DNA from: an uncultured Eubacteriales bacterium
GTDB taxonomy: Bacteria; Bacillota; Clostridia; Oscillospirales; Acutalibacteraceae
Assembly: GCA_900319615.1 (NCBI GenBank)
Contig: ONPE01000086.1
Coordinates: 1 to 8,087 of the forward strand
DNA length: 8,087 bases
Direction of reading: 5' to 3'
Part shown: positions 1-4,940 of the stretch, piece after piece
Layout of the letters: every line of letters begins with the position of its first letter
How positions within the stretch are numbered: position 1 is the first letter of the stretch
Notes under the pieces: model-generated
Seen by the model: only the letters and a program-made list of their open reading frames with translations
The model's database searches: none
What the model was told of the DNA's origin: nothing
Translations under genes and position numbers: made by a program

Positions 1-52
1 TCTTTTACTGAGCTCTAGAGTATAGCTGAAATTACATATTCAGCCGCAATAC

Positions 53-72
53 TCGCACATCGAATTGTGCGA
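53..72. other. Small hairpin in the 5' intergenic region
   Basis: TCGCACA (53-59) and TGTGCGA (66-72) form a perfect 7-bp stem with a 6-nt loop. A weaker 5-bp stem, TCGCT/AGCGA, lies at 92-96 and 104-108. Neither is followed by a T-run, so they do not look like intrinsic terminators. The whole stretch 1-279 has no supported gene: it is AT-rich and interrupted by stops, and the reverse-strand frame crossing it only shadows the downstream gene. The function of these hairpins is not known. Confidence 0.35.
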
Positions 73-159
73 TATGCCTATAATACATAAATCGCTTGCA
101 ATCAGCGACATTTTATGTTACATTTAGATATAAACAGTCCTGTTATATATGGGCGTCTG

Positions 160-220
160 ATACTAAACTTGAATAATTTGACTCGATTGATTGTCAGTCT
201 TTTTAGTCTGAGTTTAGTAT
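160..220. repeat. 10-bp inverted repeat upstream of the GGDEF gene
   Basis: ATACTAAACT (160-169) and AGTTTAGTAT (211-220) are perfect reverse complements separated by 41 nt. The right arm covers the proposed -10 hexamer of the next gene. The wide spacing fits a pair of regulator half-sites or a long-range leader fold. Which of these it is, if either, is inference. Confidence 0.45.
191..220 (+). promoter_or_regulatory. Possible promoter for the GGDEF gene
   Basis: TTGTCA (191-196) and TAGTAT (215-220) are separated by 18 nt, giving a plausible but weak sigma-A-type promoter. Transcription would start near 227, leaving a leader of about 50 nt. The -10 hexamer lies inside the right arm of the 160-220 inverted repeat, so a bound regulator could block it. 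This is called from consensus only. Confidence 0.35.
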
Positions 221-279
221 AAAGGCTCAAGTCAAACCGCAAAAGATCAAATTGACAAGTTATAATGAGAGGATGTCCC

Positions 280-1356
280 ATGATAAAAGAGTATTTGCTG
301 CAGAACTGGCCGCTGCTGCTGGTTTTGGCGGCGTTTGCGATAGCGCTCAGCATCACGGTATTTTTAGATAAAAAAACCATCCGGCGTATGTATATCCTGA
401 TCGTCGGCGTGTTTTTGCTTTCTATCGTCGTATTCACGGAGTTCGAGTATGCCGCTCATTCACCCGATCGCATGCTCCTGCGAGGTATCCTGATGGCGAT
501 ACGTTACAGCGCGACTCCGTTCATAATCTCGCAGATCATCTTCACGCTGGTCAAAAGACAGACCTGGTATATATTTATCCCTGCGATAATCCTTACGGCG
601 GTAGATTTCGCCTCGATATTTACCGGTATCGTATTCAGGGTGGAGGAGGACGGCAGCTTCACACGCGGAGTGCTGGGCTATCTGCCCTTCATTGTTGCGG
701 GTGTGTACTGCGCGGCACTTGTCTTTCTGCTCGTAATGAGGAGCAACAAGACATGGATGGAGATCATCCCGATATCCTTCCTCAGCTTCGCGCTGTTCGC
801 CGATCTGGTGCTCCCGTTCGTCTTCAAAGGCGACTTTTCCAAGATATTCTGCTCTACGATAGGTATCGCGCTGTTCGCGTACTATGTTTTCGAGATATTG
901 CAGCAGACGAAGAAGGATTCGCTCACAGGGCTGCTCAACCGGCACGCCTATCACGCCGATATCTGCGAGAATCCCGAGGAGATCACCGCGCTTGTATCTA
1001 TAGATATGAACGGGCTTAAAGACCTCAACGATACTCAGGGTCACGCCGCAGGAGATGAAGCTCTGGTAACTCTGGCGCTGTGCTTTCACCGCGCGCTGAG
1101 GAGCAGACAGTTCTGCTACAGGGTAGGCGGAGACGAGTTCATCATCCTTTGCCGCAAAACCCTGCAGGATGAGCTGACGGAGCTTATCAGGCGCATCGAG
1201 AACAACGTCGGCAAGACAGAGTACAACTGCGCCGTAGGTTTCAGCTATTGCGACGACGGCTCCAAGTCGGTCGACGATATGTTGAGAGAATCGGATATGA
1301 TGATGTATGCGGTGAAAGATCGCTATTACAAGGAGCTCGGCAAAGACAGACGCTGA
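280..1356 (+). CDS. Seven-helix membrane diguanylate cyclase (GGDEF domain)
   Basis: Predicted to make the second messenger c-di-GMP from two GTP at the inner face of the membrane. The first ~205 residues contain about seven hydrophobic segments (roughly 10-28, 38-54, 70-91, 96-115, 132-152, 160-182, 190-208), a membrane sensor of unknown ligand. The GGDEF domain follows: DSLTGLLNR at 213-221, the metal-site stretch beginning with Asp242 (SIDMNGLKDLND), intact GGDEF at 283-287, and a degenerate SDMMMYAVK near the end. The active-site signature is complete, so catalysis is likely. The product-inhibition RxxD site reads RSRQ (274-277), so Asp is replaced by Gln and feedback through it is unlikely. 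The start at 280 is preferred over an in-frame ATG at 265 because AGAGGA (268-273) sits 6 nt before it; the protein is then 358 residues. No EAL or HD-GYP domain is present. The gene appears monocistronic, with a terminator about 80 nt downstream. Confidence 0.9.
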   Translation: MIKEYLLQNWPLLLVLAAFAIALSITVFLDKKTIRRMYILIVGVFLLSIVVFTEFEYAAHSPDRMLLRGILMAIRYSATPFIISQIIFTLVKRQTWYIFIPAIILTAVDFASIFTGIVFRVEEDGSFTRGVLGYLPFIVAGVYCAALVFLLVMRSNKTWMEIIPISFLSFALFADLVLPFVFKGDFSKIFCSTIGIALFAYYVFEILQQTKKDSLTGLLNRHAYHADICENPEEITALVSIDMNGLKDLNDTQGHAAGDEALVTLALCFHRALRSRQFCYRVGGDEFIILCRKTLQDELTELIRRIENNVGKTEYNCAVGFSYCDDGSKSVDDMLRESDMMMYAVKDRYYKELGKDRR

Positions 1357-1434
1357 TCGACTGTTGAATCAATCGCTGTATCCGACCGAAAAAGATAATC
1401 AAGACGTATAATGATTTACAGGTTAATATATCAC

Positions 1435-1470
1435 ACTCCCAAAGGTATTGCTTTTGGGAGTTTTCATTTT
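1435..1470 (+). terminator. Intrinsic terminator after the GGDEF gene
   Basis: ACTCCCAAA (1435-1443) pairs perfectly with TTTGGGAGT (1453-1461), a 9-bp stem with a 9-nt loop, followed by a T-rich tail (TTTTCATTTT). It ends the transcript of the GGDEF gene, which stops 78 nt upstream. Confidence 0.8.
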
Positions 1471-1478
1471 ATTAATCA

Positions 1479-1580
1479 GTCATTGCGAGGGGCGCAAAGG
1501 TTAAGGTTGAGATTGCCACGTCGGAACCATGTTCCTCCTCGCAATGACAATCTATAATGCGCCCCGTGGCAATCTCAACC
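1479..1580. repeat. Composite palindromic intergenic repeat
   Basis: Three inverted-repeat pairs interleave here. A is GTCATTGCGAGG (1479-1490) with CCTCGCAATGAC (1537-1548). C is GGGGCGCA (1489-1496) with TGCGCCCC (1558-1565). B is the 16-bp pair 1505-1520 (GGTTGAGATTGCCACG) with 1565-1580. A small hairpin GGAAC-CAT-GTTCC (1523-1535) sits in the middle. Segment 1479-1548 looks like one complete palindromic unit bounded by the A arms. Segment 1537-1580, read on the minus strand, is a partial inverted copy with the order B, C, A. Repeats carrying GTCATTGCGAGG and GGCAATCTC motifs are, from general knowledge, recurrent non-coding elements in many bacterial genomes. No coding sequence is supported here. 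Confidence 0.8.
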
Positions 1581-1602
1581 GTTTAAAAACGGATAATTCC
1601 CC

Positions 1603-1639
1603 GCCTCTTGCCGCAAAAGTGCCAAAGGGGAGGCTTTTT
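1603..1639 (+). terminator. Weak terminator-like hairpin in repeat-rich intergenic DNA
   Basis: GCCTC (1603-1607) can pair with GAGGC (1630-1634), extended by two G-T wobbles, and is followed by TTTTT (1635-1639). The loop is long (about 18 nt), so this is a weak terminator or a fragment of another repeat. A short palindrome CCGTTT-AA-AAACGG lies just upstream at 1579-1592. Together with the 1479-1580 element and the promoter at 1737-1765, this accounts for the 437-nt gene-free interval 1357-1793; I see nothing convincing in 1640-1736. Confidence 0.35.
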
Positions 1640-1736
1640 CCTCTTAGTCTGATAACCCGCCTGAGCAAAGCGAGGATAAAGTGTTTAGTACTTGCATCGG
1701 GGAAGATTATTATTTGTTTCGCTTGCGTCAAAAGTC

Positions 1737-1765
1737 TTGAAATACCGATCGTCTTGTGTTATTAT
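1737..1765 (+). promoter_or_regulatory. Sigma-A-type promoter for the DUF2007-like gene
   Basis: TTGAAA (1737-1742), a 17-nt spacer and TATTAT (1760-1765) make a good vegetative promoter. Transcription would begin near 1772, giving a short leader of about 22 nt. It may also serve metY-ispD-ispF downstream, since no T-tailed terminator separates them. Confidence 0.65.
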
Positions 1766-1793
1766 ATTATTTACGATAAAAGGGGAGATGTAT

Positions 1794-2312
1794 GTGAAAT
1801 ACTGTAAAACCTGCAAGCGGCTTTGCTTTGAAGAGACTTTGCCGTTCGACGGCTGCAAGCATAAGCTCAAAGAGATCACCGATATCAACGAGCCCGTGCG
1901 CCTCTGCGTGGCAGGCGGTACCGAGCGCGCCATGATAACGGGGCTGCTCAGCACCGAGGATATCCCGTATCTTGAGCAGAACGTCCAGCCTCAGGGCGTC
2001 GCGAACGAGATCGTGACCGGCTACGACGTAAAGCTCTCAAATATCAGCATACTGGTGCCGTTCTCGGCGCTGCCCAAGGCGTCGCAGCTGCTCGGCTCCG
2101 TCGAGACCCTCGATAACGAGATCGAGCCCCATATGGAGGAGATCGAGGCGTGGATAGAGCATCTGAGAAACGTCGATAAGTCGGCTGAGCAGATGAACCC
2201 GGCTCTGCGTACCACCATCAAGGTGATCACAGCTCTCGTGTTCTTCGCGCTTATCGCTCTCGCGGTATTCGGCACCGACGCTCTTACAAGCTGGATAAAA
2301 GGATTATTTTAA
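1794..2312 (+). CDS. Cysteine-cluster, DUF2007-like membrane-anchored protein
   Basis: Function unknown. The 172-residue product has three parts. Residues 1-25 hold a cysteine cluster (C4, C7, C11, C21, H23; KYCKTCKRLC then GCKH) resembling a degenerate zinc ribbon. Residues ~33-102 resemble DUF2007, a small domain suggested to have a signalling role, with LLSTEDIPYLEQ and ILVPFSALPKASQLL. After an acidic linker, residues ~141-160 form one transmembrane helix near the C-terminus. Most of the protein would therefore face the cytoplasm if the tail anchors it. The GTG at 1794 is chosen because AGGGGAG (1781-1787) lies 6 nt before it; the in-frame ATG at 1788 abuts that site, and any ATG further upstream would lie before the promoter. 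The gene sits between two copies of the same palindromic repeat. The domain call rests on recalled family patterns; the zinc site is inferred and may not bind metal. Confidence 0.75.
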   Translation: MKYCKTCKRLCFEETLPFDGCKHKLKEITDINEPVRLCVAGGTERAMITGLLSTEDIPYLEQNVQPQGVANEIVTGYDVKLSNISILVPFSALPKASQLLGSVETLDNEIEPHMEEIEAWIEHLRNVDKSAEQMNPALRTTIKVITALVFFALIALAVFGTDALTSWIKGLF

Positions 2313-2314
2313 AA

Positions 2315-2364
2315 GTCGTTGCGAAGCCCTTGACACGCGTGTCGGGGCTGCGGCAAGCTCAACC
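2315..2364. repeat. Short diverged copy of the palindromic repeat, hairpin before metY
   Basis: GTCGTTGCGAAG (2315-2326) matches 10 of 12 bases of the A arm at 1479-1490. GGCAAGCTCAACC (2352-2364) matches the end of the B' arm at 1565-1580 with one difference. Between them is a strong hairpin: TTGC/GCAA (2319-2322, 2353-2356), AGCCC/GGGCT (2325-2329, 2345-2349) and the perfect palindrome GACACGCGTGTC (2332-2343). There is no T-run after it, so it is not a standard intrinsic terminator, and read-through into metY is likely. It could still act as an mRNA stability or processing element. Confidence 0.65.
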
Positions 2365-2392
2365 TATTAATTAATTACGGAGGATCAAATAT

Positions 2393-3658
2393 ATGAAAAT
2401 CGACACTTTATGCGTACAGGCAGGCTATGAGCCTAAGAACAGCGAGCCCAGAGTGCTCCCGATAGTGCAGAGCACCACCTTCGCTTACGACAGCGCCGAG
2501 ACCATGGGCAAGCTCTTCGACCTTGAAGAAGCCGGCTTCTTCTACACCCGTCTCGCAAATCCCACGCTCGATACCGTAGCCAAGAAGATCGCGGCTCTCG
2601 AGGGCGGCGTAGGCGCTATGCTCACGGCATCGGGTCAGGCGGCTTCGCTTATAAGCATCACCAATATCTGCAAGGCAGGCGACCACGTGATAGCCTCGGC
2701 TGCTATCTACGGCGGCACCTTCAACCTGTTCAACAAGACTCTGCGCGATCTGGGTATCGACTTCGACTTCGTCAGCCCGACTTCCACCGCAGACGAGCTT
2801 GAAAAATTCTTCAAGCCCAATACTAAGGCTGTGTTCGTAGAGACAGTCACAAATCCGTCTCTCGACGTCATCGACATCGAGCTGTTCGCGAACGCAGCGC
2901 ACGCTCACCGCTGCCCGCTGATCGTCGATAACACCTTCGCAACTCCCGTCAACTGCCGTCCCTTCGAGTGGGGCGCTGATATAGTCGTCCATTCCACCTC
3001 CAAGTACATGGACGGTCATGCTGTCGCTTTAGGCGGCGTTGTGGTCGATTCCGGCAACTTCGACTGGACTCAGGGCGATTATCCCATGCTCACCACCCCC
3101 GACGAGACCTACCACGGCGTTGTTTACACCGAGCAGTTCGGCAAGGCTGCATATATCACCAAGTGCTGCACCCACCTCATGCGCGATCTGGGCTGTCAGC
3201 AGTCTCCGCAGAATGCCTTCCTCCTCAACTTAGGCCTGGATACTCTGGCTCTGCGTATGGAGCGCCACTGCGCCAACGCTCTCAAGGTCGCAAAGTATCT
3301 TGAGGGTCACGACAAGGTAGAGTCGGTCAACTTCCCCGGTCTCGAATCCAACCCCTACTATGAGCTCGCTCAGAAGTATATGCCCAAGGGCACCTGCGGC
3401 GTTATCTCCATCTGCATCAAGGGCGGTAAGGAAGGCGCGGTACGCTTTATGGAGGGCTTGAAGCTCGCCAAGATCGTCATCCACGTAGCCGACGCCCGTA
3501 CCTGCGTGCTGCATCCGGCATCCACAACTCACCGCCAGCTCACAGACGAGCAGCTCGTCGACGCTGGCATCGCGCCCAACATGGTGCGCTTCTCGGTAGG
3601 CATAGAGGATCCCGACGATATCATCGAGGATATCGCGCAGGCATTGGAGTGCGTTTGA
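2393..3658 (+). CDS. metY: O-acetylhomoserine sulfhydrylase (aminocarboxypropyltransferase)
   Basis: PLP enzyme of the Cys/Met metabolism family, cytoplasmic. It condenses O-acetylhomoserine with sulfide (or methanethiol) to form homocysteine (or methionine) and acetate. The whole fold is present in 421 residues, the usual size. Visible landmarks are the YTRLANPT phosphate/tetramer region (Tyr51), the cofactor-phosphate loop TASGQAAS (78-85), the ring-stacking Tyr106 in IYGG, Asp179 in VDNTFATP that contacts the pyridine nitrogen, and the Schiff-base Lys204 in VVHSTSKYMDGH. The C-terminal domain carries HPASTTHRQL and RFSVGIED, typical of the family. The long insertion after the lysine (DSGNFDW, then the YHGVVYTEQFG region) favours MetY over MetB/MetC. 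GGAGG (2379-2383) lies 9 nt before the ATG. No SAM riboswitch or T-box fits in the 80-nt leader. It ends 3 nt before ispD, implying cotranscription and probably coupled translation. Confidence 0.95.
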   Translation: MKIDTLCVQAGYEPKNSEPRVLPIVQSTTFAYDSAETMGKLFDLEEAGFFYTRLANPTLDTVAKKIAALEGGVGAMLTASGQAASLISITNICKAGDHVIASAAIYGGTFNLFNKTLRDLGIDFDFVSPTSTADELEKFFKPNTKAVFVETVTNPSLDVIDIELFANAAHAHRCPLIVDNTFATPVNCRPFEWGADIVVHSTSKYMDGHAVALGGVVVDSGNFDWTQGDYPMLTTPDETYHGVVYTEQFGKAAYITKCCTHLMRDLGCQQSPQNAFLLNLGLDTLALRMERHCANALKVAKYLEGHDKVESVNFPGLESNPYYELAQKYMPKGTCGVISICIKGGKEGAVRFMEGLKLAKIVIHVADARTCVLHPASTTHRQLTDEQLVDAGIAPNMVRFSVGIEDPDDIIEDIAQALECV

Positions 3659-3661
3659 GTT

Positions 3662-4351
3662 ATGGACGGGATATTCACTTCTGCTATAATCGTAGCGGCA
3701 GGCAACTCGACCCGTATGGGCTATAAGCAGACAAAGCAGCTTATCTCTCTCATAGGTCGTCCCGCCGTTGAATATACAATAAAGGCGTTCCAGAACTGCC
3801 AGTTTATCGACGAGATCGTCGTTGTTGCGCGTTCGACGGATATCGAGGACGTCGCAAAGGTCGCTTTCAACTTCGGCAAGGTCACATCCGTGACAGCCGG
3901 CGGCAATACCCGTATGGAGAGCGTCGCAAGGGGAGTTAAGGCGTGCAGCAGGTGCGCGACCCATTATGCCATCCACGACGGCGCGAGGGTCATGATCACC
4001 CCCGTGCAGATAGAGAACGTGCTTGAGGAAGGCTACAGATCGGGCGCGGCTACTCTCGCGACCCCGGTGACCGATACCATCAAGATCGTTGACGAGAACG
4101 GCTTGATCGTATCCACCCCCGACCGTTCTACCATGTGGGCTGTGCAGACTCCTCAGGTATTCGAGAAGGAGCTCTACAAGCGCGCGCTGAAAAACGCGAT
4201 GGAGAATAATATCTCCGTCACCGATGATTGCTCGATGGTCGAGGCTTTGGGCGAGACCGTTCACACTGTCCTCGGCAACTACTCCAACATCAAGCTGACT
4301 ACCCCGGTAGACATCACGATAGCGGAGGCTCTTCTCTCCAAGAGAAAATAA
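3662..4351 (+). CDS. ispD: 2-C-methyl-D-erythritol 4-phosphate cytidylyltransferase
   Basis: Third enzyme of the MEP isoprenoid pathway: joins MEP and CTP to form CDP-methylerythritol, releasing pyrophosphate. The 229-residue length is normal. Nucleotide-binding residues are visible: VAAGNSTRMG (11-20) with Arg18, then Lys25 in TKQL; GGNTRMESV (80-88); HDGAR (105-109). The MEP-site motifs follow: STPDRS (151-156, Arg155) and QTPQVF, SVTDDCSMVE (185-194), and Lys211 in IKLTTP. HDGARV replaces the commoner HDAARP, an ordinary variation. The ATG lies 3 nt after the metY stop with only a distant GGAG (3646-3649), so initiation probably relies on ribosomes finishing metY. ispF follows 30 nt downstream, and IspD and IspF act two steps apart, with IspE between them and not encoded in this window. 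Confidence 0.96.
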   Translation: MDGIFTSAIIVAAGNSTRMGYKQTKQLISLIGRPAVEYTIKAFQNCQFIDEIVVVARSTDIEDVAKVAFNFGKVTSVTAGGNTRMESVARGVKACSRCATHYAIHDGARVMITPVQIENVLEEGYRSGAATLATPVTDTIKIVDENGLIVSTPDRSTMWAVQTPQVFEKELYKRALKNAMENNISVTDDCSMVEALGETVHTVLGNYSNIKLTTPVDITIAEALLSKRK

Positions 4352-4381
4352 ACATTCGATTACACGAAAGGTCGTATTTCT

Positions 4382-4858
4382 ATGAGGATCGGACACGGTT
4401 ATGACGTTCACAGATTAAAGGCAGGCAGAGCGCTGATTCTCGGCGGCGTAGAGATCCCGTACTCAAAGGGTCTCGACGGCCACTCCGACGCCGACGTCCT
4501 CCTGCACGCGGTGATGGACGCCCTGCTCGGCGCGGCTGCGCTGGGCGATATCGGCAAGCTGTTCCCCGATACGGACGAGAAGTATAAGGACGCCGACAGT
4601 ATGAAGCTGCTGTGGGAGGTAGTAGGCGAGGTCGAACAGGCAGGCTTCAAGCCCCACAACATCGACTGCACCGTCTGCGCTCAGGCGCCCAAGCTCGCGC
4701 CCTATATCGACGAGATGCGCTCTAATATCGCCGTAGCCTGCGGATTAAAAAAGTCAGCCGTGAGCGTTAAGGCTACCACCGAAGAGGGTCTCGGCTTCAC
4801 CGGCTCCGGCGAGGGCATTTCCGCGACCGCCGTTTGCCTGCTCGAAGAAACACAATAA
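4382..4858 (+). CDS. ispF: 2-C-methyl-D-erythritol 2,4-cyclodiphosphate synthase
   Basis: Cyclises CDP-methylerythritol 2-phosphate to the 2,4-cyclodiphosphate, releasing CMP, in the MEP route to IPP and DMAPP. It is a trimeric zinc enzyme in other bacteria. The 158-residue product is full length. The metal ligands Asp8, His10 (GYDVHR) and His42 (LLHAVMDALLG) are all present. The flexible loop DGHSDAD (32-38), the FPDTD stretch (61-65), the nucleotide-contact APKLAPYI (102-109) and ATTEEGLGFTGSGEGI (131-146) are also intact. GAAAGG (4366-4371) is 10 nt before the ATG. It is the last gene of the metY-ispD-ispF run; the next gene begins after a new promoter and hairpin. Confidence 0.97.
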   Translation: MRIGHGYDVHRLKAGRALILGGVEIPYSKGLDGHSDADVLLHAVMDALLGAAALGDIGKLFPDTDEKYKDADSMKLLWEVVGEVEQAGFKPHNIDCTVCAQAPKLAPYIDEMRSNIAVACGLKKSAVSVKATTEEGLGFTGSGEGISATAVCLLEETQ

Positions 4859-4863
4859 CAAAA

Positions 4864-4891
4864 ATCACTAATCACTAACCACTACCCACTG
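4864..4891 (+). repeat. Heptamer tandem repeat, four units
   Basis: Four consecutive 7-nt units occur: ATCACTA (4864-4870), ATCACTA (4871-4877), ACCACTA (4878-4884) and CCCACTG (4885-4891). The first two are identical and the last two drift. The array begins just after the ispF stop and ends inside the TG of the following extended -10 promoter, occupying the place where a -35 box would be. It may be a neutral slippage array or may affect promoter spacing. Confidence 0.6.
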
Positions 4892-4898
4892 TTATAAT
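4890..4898 (+). promoter_or_regulatory. Extended -10 promoter for the carboxypeptidase gene
   Basis: TGT-TATAAT (TG at 4890-4891, TATAAT at 4893-4898) is a perfect extended -10 element. There is no recognisable -35 at the right distance, which extended -10 promoters can tolerate. The transcript would start near 4905, at the foot of the hairpin described next. Confidence 0.55.
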
Positions 4899-4903
4899 AC
4901 TGT

Positions 4904-4940
4904 CGCCTCTCTCATATCCATAATGGGAGAGGTGCTTTTT
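4904..4940 (+). promoter_or_regulatory. Terminator-like hairpin sequestering a ribosome binding site
   Basis: CCTCTCTCAT (4906-4915) pairs with ATGGGAGAGG (4923-4932) over 10 bp with one G-T wobble and a 7-nt loop. Two further pairs (4905-4933, 4904-4934) extend the foot, and TTTTT (4936-4940) follows. This has the shape of an intrinsic terminator. Its right arm is also the ribosome binding site GGGAGAGG (4925-4932) of the carboxypeptidase. It could terminate ispF read-through, lower translation of the next gene, or protect the mRNA 5' end. The pairing is read directly; its role is inference. Confidence 0.6.

Noticed and set aside
252..266. TTGACA and TATAAT hexamers just before the GGDEF gene
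   Set aside because: They are only 3 nt apart, so they cannot act together as -35 and -10, and transcription from this TATAAT would begin within or after the ribosome binding site.
1..279. c-di-GMP riboswitch upstream of the cyclase gene
   Set aside because: I looked for the conserved GEMM-like core and did not find it; only small hairpins and the wide inverted repeat are present.
460..1089. A 209-codon minus-strand open frame opposite the GGDEF gene
   Set aside because: Low-hydrophobicity, Arg/Glu/Tyr-rich translation with no motif; the opposite strand carries intact helices and the first GGDEF motifs.
1529..1807. Plus-strand open frame across the repeat region
   Set aside because: It starts inside the palindromic repeat, runs through a terminator-like hairpin and a promoter, and has no ribosome binding site or recognisable protein pattern.
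2330..2370. TTGACA (2330-2335) as a -35 for metY
   Set aside because: No -10-like hexamer occurs at 16-18 nt; the nearest, TATTAA at 2365, is 29 nt away. The hexamer is part of the hairpin.
2313..2392. SAM riboswitch or T-box controlling metY
   Set aside because: The leader is only about 80 nt, holds a single simple hairpin and lacks the multi-helix core or T-box motif. It is better explained as a repeat-family copy.
3230..4411. A 393-codon open frame on the minus strand
   Set aside because: It lies wholly opposite the clearly real 3' half of metY, all of ispD and the start of ispF. Its protein is rich in Arg, His, Cys and Asp in no recognisable pattern, as expected from reading GC-biased codons antisense.
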